Assembly (NCBI GenBank): GCA_037501455.1
Contig: CM074858.1
Coordinates: forward strand, 94,896,501 to 94,960,500
DNA length: 64,000 nt
DNA from: Lantana camara
Lineage: Eukaryota; Streptophyta; Magnoliopsida; Lamiales; Verbenaceae
Direction: 5' to 3'
Made by a program: the position numbers and the translations under genes. The notes beneath the pieces were generated by a model. That model was not told the origin of the DNA and ran no database searches. It worked only from the letters and a program-made list of their open reading frames with translations. Shown here one piece after another: positions 10,359 to 22,852 of the stretch (its first letter is position 1; every line of letters starts with the position of its first letter).

Positions 10359-13300
10359 GAGAAACAGAAGCCTTGAGACGCTCAAACAAATACTATGCTT
10401 TCCACAAACAGAAGGGGCACGATACGGATGAATGCCGCCAGCTGGAGGCGGAAATTCAAAGACTCATCGCTGGGGGCCACCTGAAAGAATTTCTCAGAGT
10501 GTTGGAGCGTTATGATGAGCGCTGTAACGAGAGCACCGGGGAGAGAAAAAGGAGCCCGTCGCATTCTAGGAGCCCACGGAGAAGGGGCCCCACGGAGAGT
10601 ATCCATCGGGGCAAAGGAAAGGCTCCTGAGCAAGAAAACACCCCTTTTGCGGTCATCAACATGATAGCCGGAGGTTCTTCAGGAGGAGACTCTAACGCTG
10701 CCCGGCGACGGTACGTCCGGAGTTATGACCAACGCTCGACAAGGTCCGAATCTGTCTACGCCATTCAGGAGGCGAAGGATCAGCGCTCAAGAGAAAACGA
10801 TGTAATAGGTTTTGATGATAAGGACTTAGGGCATATTGTAACGGCCCATGGGATAGGTGAAACCTCTGACTGCCCCATGGTGGTTCGCGTAGATGTCCAC
10901 AATCATGTTGTAAAGAGGGTGTTAGTGGATAGTGGAAGCTCGGTTAATGTTTTTCCCTTCTCTACGTTTCAGAAGATGAATGCCAACACCCCGTTTGAAC
11001 CTCTCAGAACAGCCCTCATTGGCTTTGGAGGTTCGGAGGTTGTCCCACGAGGGCAGATTCGCATGGCCACTTCATTTGGCCTAGCCCCACAGCGTAAAAT
11101 GCTCATGGTCACATACGCAGTGGTGGAGATTGATATTCCCTATAACATCATAATTGGGCGTCCAGCTCTCGTCGATTTCAAAGCTATCATCTCCACCTAC
11201 CACCAGAAAATCAAATTCCCTACCTCCGAGGGTGTTGGGGAAGTACTGTGCAATGTGCGAAAGGCTTGGGAATGTTACATGCTGTCCCTCAGGAAGCCTA
11301 AGGCAGAGAAAACATTCCAGGTGGGGTCCACCAAGAAAACTGTGGACTTTCCCAATCTGGATGAAGATGGTCCCGTGCGCAAGCGGACCAAATTGAACAA
11401 GAAAAAGAACAAGAAGAAAGATCCCGACGTCAAAGGCTCCCTCGAAAACGCTCCACCTGGAACAGTGGAAGAATCCTCCTCAGAGGACGACGAGCGTGAG
11501 GGTGATGAGCCCCTCAGTGATGGGCGTTTGACGGGAAAGAAGAGGGCGCTCGAGCTTCCCCGCCCTAAAGTAAGGATTGAGCCCTCGGAAAAGTTCCTCA
11601 CCATTGAGCTTGAGCCAGGCAACAAGGATAAAACTACTCAAATTGGGTCTAACCTCTCTGGGCCCTCGCAGATCATGATGATTGATTTTCTCAGAGAAAA
11701 CATTGACGTCTTTGCGTGGAAAGCATCTGACCTCACAGGGATTGACCCGAGCATCATAGTCCACAGGCTTAACGTGGATCCCTCGTTTAAACCCATAAAG
11801 CAGAAGAAACGGGATGTACATGGTTTTCGGAAGAAGGTCATTGAGGAAGAAGTTAACAAACTCCTGGAGGCCCAGTACATTGAGCCCATTTTGTACCCAG
11901 AATGGCTGTGCAACGTGGTGTTGGTGCCCAAGAGCGCAAACAAGTGGTGCATGTGCAACGATTTTACCGATCTGAACAAGGCTTGCCCTAAGGATCCATA
12001 CCCGTTACCCAGAATAGACCAACTGGTGGATTCGACCACTGGCTGTGAACTCATGAGCATGATGGACGCCTTCCAGGGGTACTATCAAATCTTTATGGCG
12101 CCGGAGGACCGCCCCAAAACTTCATTCGTTGTCCACTTGGGGATATACTGCTTCTTAGTTATGCCTTTTAGACTCAAGAACGCTGGAGCCACCTATCAGC
12201 GTCTTGTCAATAAGATGTTCGAGAAAGAAATCGGAGGATCCATGGAAGTTTATGTCGATGATATGATTGTCAAGAGTGAGCGTCAGGACTCGCATTTGGA
12301 AGATCTCAAGCGCACCTTTTCGATCCTACGCCAGTATGGGATGAAATTGAACCCTTCGAAGTGTACCTTTGGGGTACGAGGGGGAAAATTCTTGGGCTAC
12401 ATGGTCAGTCAAAGGGGAATTGAAGCTAACCCTGAGAAAATCAAGGTTATCTTGGAGATCCCTTCCCCTCGAAATCTCTGGGAAGTACAAGTATTGGTGG
12501 GAAAAATCATTTCCTTGAACAGGTTCATTTCGCGGTCGGCAGACAGAAACCTTCCTTTCTTCAAAATCTTGAGAAACGCACGAAATTTTGCTTGGACGGA
12601 CGAATGTGAAAAAGCGTTGCAGGACATGAAGGCTTACCTTTCGAGTGCCCCACTCCTAACAAAACCCGTTGAAGGCGAAAGGCTATTTATGTATCTCTCC
12701 ATTTCGACAGAAGCAACGAGCGTGGTATTAATAGCCGTACGGGAACGTAAGCATTTACCTGTTTATTATTTGAGCAAAACATTACAAGGGGCCGAGAAGA
12801 AATACTTGGAAATCGAGAAATTTGCGCTTGCCCTCATCAACGCATCAAGGCGGTTGAGGCCTTACTTTCAAGCGCACTCAATAACGGTCATTACTGATCA
12901 GCCCTTGAAACAAGTGTTGTCCAAACCGGACGTGTCGGGAAGATTGATAAAATGGGCCATTGAGTTGAGTCAGTTTGACTTAAGTTTCGAGCCCGGAACC
13001 GCTATACAAGCGCAGGTGGTAGCAGATTTGCTGGTTGAACGCTTCGGTTTAGAACCGGCGGACCAGGAGAACGAGGGGCTATGGATCCTGCACACGGATG
13101 GTTCCTCAACCTCTCAAGGGGGAGGAGCAGGGGTAACCCTTAGAGATCCCAACAGGATTGAGTTAGACTTTGCAATCAGGTTGGATTTTCAAGTCACCAA
13201 TAACGAGGCAGAGTATGAGGCCCTTGTGCAAGGATTGAAAATTGCTTTTCAGAACGGAGCCTCTAGGATTACTGCTTATGTTGATTCACAGTTAATTGCG

Positions 13301-14799
13301 AGCCAGATTGAAGGAACTTATGAGGCTCGAGAAACCACCATGGTGCAGTACTTAAGCAAAGCCAAGGAGATCATCGGGAAGTTCAAAGAATTCCATTTAC
13401 TCCAAGCCCCATGAGCAGAGAACGAGCGCGCCGACGCTCTATCTAAATTTGCTTCGGCGTTGGAAGGCCCTTCTGAGCGTTCGGTCACGTTCCTTAGAAC
13501 GGAAGAGCCTTTGATCAAGGAGAAAATTGTTAGGGAGATGGTCGCTATGATTTATCCGCACGAGCCATGTTGGCTAGATGATATCATCAGATTTCTTAAA
13601 GATGGTGTTTGTCCCACTGACAAGGTAGAGGCTCAAAAAATTAGAAACAAGGCCCCTCGATTTTCTATTGATTATGAAGGAAGGCTGTTCAAGAAGTCAT
13701 TTCAAGGACCTCCCATGAGGTGTCTGAGGCCCTCGCAGGCAAAGGAAACGCTCGAACTTATTCACAATGGGAGCTGTGGGAATCACTCAGGAGGGCGTAT
13801 CCTGGCTAAGAAAGTCCTGAGGAGTGGGTTTTATTGGCCCTCAATTCTCCAAGACGCACTTGAGTTTTCCAGGAAATGCCCTAAGTGCCAGTTCCATTCC
13901 AATCTCCCTCAACTACCAGCCGCTCAAATGATCCCCATAGACGTCTCTTGGCCCTTTGACCAGTGGGGAATTGACATTGTTGGCCCCTTGCCCATCGCGG
14001 TCGGACAGAAGAAGTTCGTCATTTTAGCTGTCGATTATTTTACCAAATGGGCCGAGGCTGAGGCGTAGCAAAAATCACCTTCAGGGTGGTAAGGGACTTC
14101 ATTTGGAAGAACATCATCTGCAGGTACGGGATACCAAAGGTGCTCATTTCGGACAATGGATCCCAATCCATAGCAGCTGACGCCCGAGAGTGGTGTTCAG
14201 AGTTGGGGATTGAACAGCGCTTTACCTCCGTGGGCCATCCTCAAGCCAACGGACAGGTGGAAGTCACCAACCGGGTTATTTTACAGCATCTGAAAACAAT
14301 GTTGGAGAGCAAAAAGAGTGAGTGGGCAGAAGAACTACAAGGGGCACTCTGGGCTTATCGCACTACTTCACGAGCGGCTACAGGCGAGACGCCTTTCGCG
14401 CTCGTATATGGGTCGAAAGCGATGATACCGGCCGAGATAGTAAATGAATCCGCTCGTGTAGCTTACTTCGAGCCTCAGCTTAATGAAGATAACAGAAGCC
14501 TGGAATTGGACCTATTGGAGGAAAGAAGAGACAAGGCCTGGGCCAAAATACACAGATACAAAGCGACTGTGGCACAACAGTACAACAAGCGTGTGCGAGA
14601 AAGGACTTTCCAGTTGGGAGATTTGGTTTTGAAGAAAGTAGAAGTGTCCAAACATGTGGGGAAATTGGACCCCAACTGGGAGGATCCATTTAAAGTCATC
14701 CAGATCAGGGCTAACAACACTTACACCCTGGAGACACTCCAAGGCGAGCGCTTGCCTCGCCCTTGGAACGCATGTAACGTCCGGCGGTTTTATGTTTAA
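10355..14799 (+). pseudogene. pol: Tat pol polyprotein (E1): protease, RT, two RNases H, integrase
   Basis: A 1019-codon frame runs from 10355 to a stop at 13412-13414. It opens with the Gag zinc knuckle (here YAFHKQKGHDTDEC, first Cys changed to Tyr) and continues with an aspartic protease (DSGSS, Asp at about residue 192), a basic linker, and reverse transcriptase (YVDD at about residue 633). Next come a first RNase H whose TDAS motif is degraded, and a second archaeal-type RNase H (HTDGS, NNEAEYEAL, YVDSQL). The stop replaces an Arg codon seen in E2. Integrase follows: H-H-C-C finger, then DIVGP, ISDNGSQ and GQVEVTNR giving the D,D,E triad. A one-base deletion near 14066 breaks integrase. 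Conserved RT residues also differ from E2: KWCMCNDF for KWRMCNDF and MPFRLKNAG for MPFGLKNAG. Confidence 0.88.
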
Positions 14800-15881
14800 C
14801 AGCTCTCTAGATTCGATGATGTAACAACCCTGTTCATGGGTTCTATGTACTTCAAATTTCAAGTAAGTTACAGTACCTTCTTTTCAATATCTTTGTACTT
14901 CTGCTAAAAAAAAAAAAAAAAAAAAAAAAAAGAAAAAAAAAATTATTATTACATAAATGGATAAGACCCACGTCCCTTACGAGCGTGGTTGGCAGTCCAT
15001 CCCGAAGCAAACACTGCTATTACACATGGATTACGCTTGCCAGCATTCTACTCCACGTGGGGGGATGCCCTCATAGGGATAGACTGGTAACGCTCATAAC
15101 CAACTTAATGAATCAAAAAGAAAATACGAAGGAAATCCTAGTAGGCCTTGGCCGTTTGTTACAATGTCTTGCGCTCGAAAACGGGATCGCTAGCAAACAG
15201 GAGCAAGAACGCTCGTTTAACGACAGCATTACTAAGAAGAAATTTCACAAGTCTTGAACGAGGGCAGTCTCTCAGTAAGACCCTCGTAATCACTCAAGAC
15301 TTAGCAAAATTTCCCAAGGTCAATTTCACAAGTCTTGAACGAGGACAGTCTCTCAGTAAGACCCTCGTAATCACTCAAGGCTTAGCAAAATTTCCCAAGG
15401 TTAAGAAGAAATTTCACAAGTCTTGAACGAGGGCAGTCTCCCAGTAAGACCCTCTTAGTTACTCAAGACTTAGCAAAATTTCTAAGTATAAAAGAAAAAA
15501 TTGACACAAGTCTTGAGTGGGGGCAGCTTCGCGATAAGACCCTCATGATTACTCAAGACTTAGTGAAAATTTTCAACTTTTCAGGATTTAACAGAAACTG
15601 TCAGGTGTCAAAAACCTACCTGAGTAATGCAATTTTCACTATGCTTGTTACACACCATCTTATTACTACAGGATTTGTTCACAACAAGCGCAAAGTGAAA
15701 GTTCGTAATTAAGGAAAAGGTAAAAGACAGTATCATGGAAAGGAGAAATTTTTTTTACTTAAAGGCTTTCGCCAGATATTACAGAATAAGGGCTCAAAGG
15801 CCCACAATGTTAATGCATGAAAAAGAAAGGCATTAAACTAAGGTAAGGAGAACTGCAAAGCAAAGTTGGAGATAAGGAACT
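14800..15881. other. E1 3' untranslated region between converging genes
   Basis: Begins just after the pol stop. It holds a poly-A tract at about 14906-14940 and the tandem repeats at 15234-15575, and ends at the stop codon of the antisense gene. No credible reading frame lies here; the short frames across the repeats are by-products. Confidence 0.75.
15234..15575. repeat. Tandem hairpin repeats in E1 3' region
   Basis: About four units of roughly 82-88 bases. Each contains TTTCACAAGTCTTGAACGAG, a run with CAGTAAGACCCTC, and ACTCAAGACTTAGCAAAATT. Within a unit AAGTCTTGA pairs with TCAAGACTT and GAGGG with CCCTC, so each monomer can fold on itself. The array occupies the gap between pol and the antisense gene, matching the array in E2. 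Confidence 0.85.
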
Positions 15882-18806
15882 TCAGGCAGCGGGAGCGATG
15901 TCTTCGTCAAGAACCACCAAGATGTTCTGGGTAACTGGGCCGTAAACGGGGCCTTCCGGCTCTTAAGGGTGGGCTATTGGAGGCTCAGGATTGTTGTTCC
16001 CTGGCGCTTGTTGGTCGTTGGGCTCATTGGCGTTGGGCTCGTTAGCTGGGGCTGGGACGTTTTCACCAGCTGGAACAAGGGCATTCTCCGCGACAGGCGC
16101 TTGGGGCTCGTTTTCAGGAGGATCATTTTGTGCGGCTTGGGAGGCTTCTCCTAGAGGATGGGCCGCCACATACTCATCTTGGATGAGGTTGACCAGAAAA
16201 TTGTATTCCGGCTCAGCAATGTTGGACTCAGGGTCCTCAGGATTTTCTTCATCCTCCACACAGCGCTCATTGAACATGAGCCCCATGCCTTCCGCCCCGC
16301 ACATGGCCAGATCCATCAATCCTTTGTGGACGCCTTGATCAATAGCCAAGTTGAAGGCCTTTTGAGCCTCATCCAAGCAGTGCAAAGAAGCCGCAAAGTG
16401 GAAGGCTTTGGAGTGACATAATTTGATAAGCGCCTCCTCGTTTGCTCGCGCAAGACTTTGGGGCCACTGGTTCATGGTGTCATTGAATTTTCTCTCCGCC
16501 TCCAGAGCCCTCGTTTGCCAGCCGTCACGCTCGGTCTCGAGCTTCTTGTAGCCCTCACCAAGTTGGGCAAGTTTGGCGCTCAGACTGTTCCAAGCGTTCT
16601 CCGCACTTGCGAAATCACCCTGCAGCTTCTTCATTTCTTCCTCCATCCTCCTGTACTCTTCCTTGAGGGATTCGTACTTAGCCTTTTCAGTATCAAGCTC
16701 CTCCTGAATCTGGATGGGATCATTCGCATGCGCCATTTTCTTATATTTGGCCTTGCGATCAGAATAAACTGAGGCGCGCATCTGAATGTTCTTGGCCCTC
16801 GGGAGTACTTGCTGAATGAGCCCGAAAGAATGAAAATATTAGCAAGAATATGGAAAAATAATACCTCCCAGAGATAATGAAATTGCAAAGGGATGAGAAC
16901 TTACAGAGATTATGGCGTTCACCATATCATAGGTCACCTTCTCAACAGGCTCAGCGTACAAGTGCTTGTGGTCCGCGGTGAATTGGGCCTTGTCGTACAG
17001 ACGCTCGCTAATAGATTGAGCCACGGTCTCGGGCCTCAACAATACAGCGCCTCCGTCCGAGGAGCCGGCGAAATCCCTATCCCCACGACAGGAAACCCCC
17101 CACAAATACTCTTCTTCGGAAGAGGAAGTTTCACCGCTACCCTTGGGGCCTTCAACAACTTGCTTCCCCTTTCCCGTTATTGCGAGGGTGTCAGGCATCC
17201 TCTTCCTCTTGCGGGAAGGCCTATCAGCGCTCGATTGAGCCTCGCTTATCACAACGCTGCCTTGGGCCCTCACCTGATTAGCAGCACGAGGGTCTGCCAC
17301 CCTCAAATCTGTCGGAGGAGGTGGCCGCACCACTACTCTGTCCTCCACGTTGGCCGCTCGGCTATCCCCTCGGCCTCGGTGAGTTTGGACGCCTGGAGCC
17401 GTGCTCGAGCCGGTGCCATGCTGGCCACCACGAGCGTCCCCCCTGGCCGCTCCTCGGCCTCGAGGGCGTTGTTGTTCCTCTTGCTGGGCTTGGCGCCTGT
17501 TAGCATTAGCAAACCTGGCAGCTTGTCTAATTCCTCCGGCCATTTCCAAGATTGTTGCTCCTGCAAAGAAGGTGGAAACAAGGGTTAAAAACCCTTAGAA
17601 AAACTTCTCCATATGCAAGTTACGAGTGCAGAAATAAACAAGTTAGCATTCCTATCTACGTGTTAGTGCCCTAGAATCTAACCGTCTCTCTCCAAGTCAC
17701 GAGCGGAAGGGCTGTCAAGATAGTGAGGGTCGTTAGTAAGACCGCAGAGGAACATAAGCTCCGCATATTCTATCTAGTCTTTGGCTCGAATCAAGTGACC
17801 CTCGTCCCTCAATGCCTCCGCCAAATCCTTGGCCCAATCCTTTAGGAAAGCAGGTTCCAGGCGATTCCTCGCGAGTGAACCCTTCCCATGCGAGATCCAA
17901 TCTGACGACACCCCAAAACCTTCCTCCGTGGGGGCCCTGACAAAAATGAACTTCTCCTTCCAATTCGGGCCATAGGTGGTGGAGGGAGAGTTAATTAACC
18001 TCAAATGGGCCTTCGCCTGGATGTAATAGAAGAAGCCCGCTTCAGGTAACGAGCATGGCGAGCTGACCACTTGAAATAAAGCCTTGAAATTCGGCAGGAA
18101 GGGCTCGTAATTGACGCATCTCATGAGTATCACAAAGCTCGTTAACAGTGCGAGACCATTGGGCACAATTTGCGAGGGGCAGAGGCCCAAATCGTTCTGA
18201 ATATGAGCCACGGGGAGCGGAATTGGGAACCTCAAGCCCCCTGAGCTGACCGCATCAATATAGACCGCCATCTCACCGGGCGGCGGGCGATTGGCGCGCT
18301 CGTGTTTAGCAGGGATTCTCCATTGGAAACGCTCATCCCAATAGATGGGGGCCATGGCGGACTTTATCTCCCCCCAAGGTTATTGTACTGGGAGTCTCAT
18401 CTGGGGTACGGTCGGTCGCTTGCATGCCCTCACCCTCACCCTCGTTGGGCCCTTTGGCTTTCTTGGTTTTCTTGGTTTTCTTGCCCTTACCTTTGTCACG
18501 GGCTCTTTCGGAGGGCCCCGCTGCTTCTTCAGTTTCCGGCATCGGAGCAGCAATTGCCACTGTCACAGTATGGCGGTGGGGATAAGTCGCACTCTCAGTT
18601 ATCGGGAGACTCACCCCCTGCCTCTCCGCCTCCATCACTAAGTTCATCTCTTCAAAGATGGGCTCCACTCCGTCTGGGTTTCTCTCATCTAGGGCCATAA
18701 CAGCCGCGCCCAATTCTTCGTCCCTGGAGGAAACCGGAGAGGATGAGTTCTAGGTAGCCATCTCTTCGACTTCACGGGTACACTCTTCCACATGTTGATC
18801 GGCCAA
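15882..18806 (-). pseudogene. Antisense three-exon gene of E1 (Tat extra ORF)
   Basis: Exons by comparison with E2 and E3: exon 1 about 18806-17683, exon 2 17560-16905, exon 3 16811-15882. Introns are 122 and 93 bases, with GT...AG borders (donors GTTAGATTC and GTAAGTTCTC). Exons 2 and 3 keep frame across the splice. Exon 1 encodes a basic linker, then a globular region (MAPIYWDERFQWRIPAKHERA, GGLRFPIPLP, LCPSQIVPNGLALL) resembling what I recall as the Pfam 'putative gypsy type transposon' family. Exon 2 has an SRKRKRMPD basic patch like a nuclear signal. Exon 3 is a long coiled coil with a conserved end (VYGP, ILVVLDEDIAPAA). Damage: start ATG is TTG at 18804-18806, stop at 18750-18752, frameshift near 18350, stop at 17774-17776, stop at 15963-15965. 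Function unknown; extra ORFs in this place are known in Tat elements. Confidence 0.75.
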
Positions 18807-19055
18807 AGAGATTCGAGATTTGTATATCCAAAGAGATTCGAGATTTCTGGAGAGTAGAGGCCTAAGGAATTGCTGGATCCTAAATATGATTCTAAGGTTA
18901 GAAAAGTTAGAAAGTTTCACCGGAAATTACCTTGAAATTTCGGGGAAAGCTTGAAGGAAGATTTGGGATGCTCTGAAACTGGAATGCAAAGAGTTTTTCT
19001 GCTAAAAGGATGCTTTGAAGATTTGTTCGCGTAAAAGATGGAATGGATGCAGAAT

Positions 19056-19070
19056 CCCTTATTTATAGGG
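19056..19070 (-). promoter_or_regulatory. TATA box of the E1 antisense gene
   Basis: On the minus strand reads CCCTATAAATAAGGG, about 255 bases upstream of the antisense start position. The same element, CCCTATAAATGAGGG, lies 282 bases upstream of the E2 antisense ATG. This position lies outside the LTR, so it appears to be a dedicated internal promoter. Confidence 0.65.
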
Positions 19071-19392
19071 ATGGGAGTCGGTACTGTTTCTGGCAAAAAT
19101 TCAAAATTGTAATCATTTCCCGCCTAGCAAACCGTCCATTTTATTGAACCGTCGTGTACTTCCCAGGACTCACGCGCCCCACGCGCACCAGCATTTAATG
19201 CTTAGACGCTCCAAATGGTCAGAAGAAAGGACTGCATTTAATGCTTTGACGTTACAAGCGGTCAGTTGAAAGGACCGCATTTATGGCAAAAACAGAAGAA
19301 AGATTGACCAACACGCCAAACCTCGAACGAGTGTCACGCTCGATGGGTCGCATTAGGAAAAATTCTACAGCCCTTATCACTAAGGACTACAG

Positions 19393-19407
19393 AATTGGGG
19401 GGCAAAA
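19393..19407 (+). other. Polypurine tract of E1
   Basis: GAATTGGGGGGCAAAA directly precedes the LTR start TGATGGGG, the expected place for plus-strand priming. E2 has the related TTGAGGGGGCAAAA in the same position. Confidence 0.85.
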
Positions 19408-20217
19408 TGATGGGGTCAAAATACGCTCGTCCCACATTCGGACACGTGGCACTTACAGGACAGCGACACCTGTCCTGCGATCACGACAGTCATACACGAG
19501 TGTTGAAACCCCTCGAGCGCCAGTATCCTCCAAGAACACGTGCCGTCCCTGACGCATTCGCACGTGACCAATATTACCGCTCTCACGAGCGCCATTCACA
19601 CTACATGTCTAACGTTCCAATTAATCAAGGGAGCCCTCTTCGAGCGCTACATTCCCTCAGAGAGGCTTCCACTCCAATTCGTTACGCAAGCCTTGGCGTT
19701 CATCCCCTCATGGATTCCTTGGCCACCAAGGCTTTAGTTGACACGAGCGTGCTCTCAAGCCCTCGTTAGCAACTCCCCCAAACGGCTCTCTGACACACCG
19801 TACCTGCCCGCGCACCTACCACTGTTGCCAACACCAACTTTCACCAGCTTTTGCAGGGAATATTCCTCCTAGGTTCCTCCCGCAATGCCACGTGTTAGGG
19901 CAACATTCGGCCAGGACCACACAGTGCAAATGACCAAAGAGTCCCTTACCCTCAACTATAAATATGCAAGGTCATCCTCTCCACTGTAAGCAACTTCCAT
20001 TACAATAACTTCTTACTCTGCTTACACTTTCTCTTTCAGATCATCATCTGACTTGAGCGTCGGAGAGCCAAACTGGGAATCACCCCCAGTTCCCCCAGCT
20101 TGGCCTTCTGACTCCGTCCGTGTGTTTGTCCTAGCAGGTAGAACCTCCATCTTTTCCGGCGAACCTCAACTGGCTTTCCCCTCCTAAACAAATTCTAAAG
20201 TGATCGGAGTCCATAAC
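19408..20217 (+). mobile_element. 3' LTR of E1
   Basis: Starts TGATGGGGTCAAAATACGC and is homologous throughout to the 835-bp LTRs of E2. A TATA box (TATAAATA) is at 19957-19964. The LTR is interrupted 5' of its last bases by element C, with ATAAC duplicated, and finishes at about 28872. Confidence 0.85.
19957..19964 (+). promoter_or_regulatory. LTR TATA box (E1)
   Basis: CTCAACTATAAATATGCAAG within the 3' LTR. The E2 LTRs have CTCAACTATAAATA at the equivalent position (minus strand 45959-45951), so this is the likely core promoter for the gag-pol transcript. Confidence 0.7.
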
Positions 20218-22838
20218 TGTAGCACCCGGGACGATAGGCACCACATCCCCCGCACTGTGAGTTCGGTCCACATATGAAATGGCTAGTCCATACATGAACT
20301 AAACTCACAGCGAACGGAAGACAATAAAAAGACAGTCCTAGCTAGGCGGAATCTAATCCCGAAACCATCAACAATGATAATTGTGCGGAAGTAATGCAAA
20401 TAACTATTCAATATCAATAACATGAATACAAGTTCAAGGAAAGTAAATAGGGGTTCTACTAAATCAATGAACCTGTCCTAACCTGTCCCGAATCAATTCA
20501 ATACAATAACATAAAACGGGTTCAACTAAAGCCCTAGAAACCTGTCCCGAGTTCAATGTAATTCAGTAAATAGCATACTAACCAATAATAAATTCAATAC
20601 AGTAATTAAAATACAATATGCAGTGAGTGTAAGTGATGAGACTGGAACAAGACTCGAAAGGAAAGACAAGACACAACTCTGACTCCCGCCTAGCACACCA
20701 CCTGCAAAACTGAAAAGTGAGGTGTCAGTCTCCACAAGACTGAGCGAGGGGTATAATAATATATAAGCGCAGATAACATGCAAGTCATAACCTCGGGTAA
20801 GGTTTTATAACAGAACAAAACAGGTTCAATAATACTTAGAACTCGCCCGAGATTACAACTATCAGATTAGACACTTCAATCAATTTCAATCAATCAATCA
20901 GTGGCCCGGCGAGTGAGGGCAATCTCCAACCTTACTCCGACTGTGTACAATCAATCAATCAATCAATTATTAGGTGATTAGGTGATCAAGCAATCTATTT
21001 ACAGTTCACAATTAACAGTTTCAATCCAACCTTCTTCCTCCGGGTGATGGGGGATTGCAAGGCCCCGCCATCCAATCAATCTGGGCAGAGGGTGCATGAT
21101 TCCCTAAGCCCGGAACTCCTTCCCCGCCCTAATCTCCTAGGGGGTTCAGGGGTCATCCCAATTTGGTGAGGATAGCTCCCGAGTTACCCGTCAGCCCATG
21201 CTTTCCCGGTTGGCTCGAGTCACTACCCTCGGGCCCACAGTGCAATACCATACTCGCCCAATCAATCAATCAATCAATACAGTACAATTCAATAGATCAG
21301 TGGAAAAATCAATAGAGTTTAGAAAACTATAGATATATAGATACCTTTTGGCCGAAAGTTCACGTAAGGGTTGTAATGGTTCTATGTATCTAGAAATTAA
21401 ACCTCACCTGGAACCAAGAGACAAGAACAAGAACACGAACACTACAGTTGCTTATTCAATCCCGAAGTCTCCACCCTGGAGAAGAACTGACAAGAAAGGA
21501 AACAATGTGTACTCGTGAGAGGAGACTCAATAATGATACCAATTACGACGCACGGCATTAATATGAAATGGCACGAAAGTCATGGAACGATACATAAGAT
21601 AATAAGCTAAGTCATGATCATGCTCTTATATGTAATTAAGGGCAATTAAATCAATTAGCACTTACATTCAATAAACGAATTCAATTGCATGAAATTATGT
21701 AAGTAAAACGATGTAATAATATTTAGACATGCAAAGGAAATCACGAAATAACAATACACGAACAAAACACAAAGAAGCACTGGAACAGTAACGGGAACGG
21801 CCTCGCTAGCTCTGGGAACGGCCGTGCTCAGCAATCCCGCCCATGGGAACGGCCGTTCCGGTTCCACGCTTGAGCTGGGAACGGCCGTTCCCAGCTCCCC
21901 GAACTCCTCCCCGAGGCTCTGTAAAGGATTGGCTGGTAAGACCCCTGGGAATGGCCGTTCCCAACTCCAGTACAACACGGGAACGGCCGTTCCCACTGGT
22001 TCGTCCAAGAAGAAGCAGCAACAGCAACAATGGCGCCTGGAGCACCATTCCAACACCAACACACCCCAAACCACTCCAAAACACACGAAAATAATGCCAC
22101 GGACCAAGTAAAGCACGTAAATCACATATATACACATTAGAACTCGTAAAACGGCCTTGATCATACAAAACTCATACCCCGGCTACTATTCATCATCTTC
22201 CCAAAACATCACATAGGCACAAATCCGGGGCACGAAAGGTACATCAAATTAAAGCACGTAACGAATAGAGTACGAATCATACCTTAAGTCGTTGATCGAA
22301 CGGTTGGATCATGAAAACCCGAATTTGAGGTCTTGGGAGCAAAATGGAGAAATTTCTCCTTTCTTCCTTGTGCTGCTGCTGAACGATCAAAAATGGAGAA
22401 GAAGAATAAGGCTGGCCCTTTTTCAAGGGCTGGTCAAACGGGTCGGTAGAAACGGGTAGGGTCACACGGTAACCGGTCTAACTGGATCGGATTTAGAACG
22501 GTTGGGCAATCAAATAGCTTTAGAAAAATAGAAGGTTAAGTATTTGAATCCGAATCACCGAAACGAACTCAATAATAAGGTTGGAATTCGAATCCGAATC
22601 CCCGGGCTCCAAGTAGCCACGAAGGCCTCAAAACACCCTAAATAAAATTAGGTTCCTAACTTGCAATTTATTGGACAATTGAGTCCAAGAACAATTTAAA
22701 TAAAATTCTAAAGCACACATAATTAAATAAATTACACGTTGACACGTTTAACATGCGACGTCACATAAATCACATAATTACTAAATTAAACTCTCTCGTG
22801 ACGTCGTACCTGACTTGTCGGGAAAACGGGGCGTTACA
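20218..22838 (-). mobile_element. 3' LTR of element C
   Basis: 2621 bp, TGTAGCACCC to GGGGCGTTACA. It is followed on the plus strand by ACCTCTCCCCCTTAAG, which on the element strand is the polypurine tract ahead of the 3' LTR. Confidence 0.92.
21793..21994. repeat. Paired GC-rich palindromes, left LTR of C
   Basis: GGGAACGGCCGTTCC(C) starts at 21845 and 21877, then 21947 (one mismatch) and 21979. Spacing is 32 bp within each pair and 70 bp between the second and third. A more degenerate pair precedes them, near 21793 and 21816. Confidence 0.9.
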
Positions 22839-22852
22839 ACCTCTCCCCCTTA
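22839..22852 (-). other. Polypurine tract of element C
   Basis: On the minus strand AAGGGGGAGAGGT abuts the TGTAACGCC start of the 3' LTR. Confidence 0.85.

Noticed and set aside
11154..11821. Minus- and plus-strand frames overlapping E1 pol
   Set aside because: They are shadows of the pol frame with no independent similarity or start context.
14906..14940. Poly-A tract as evidence of a processed pseudogene or LINE end
   Set aside because: It lies within the Tat 3' region just after pol; E2 has a homopolymer at the far side of the same region and no target duplication surrounds it.
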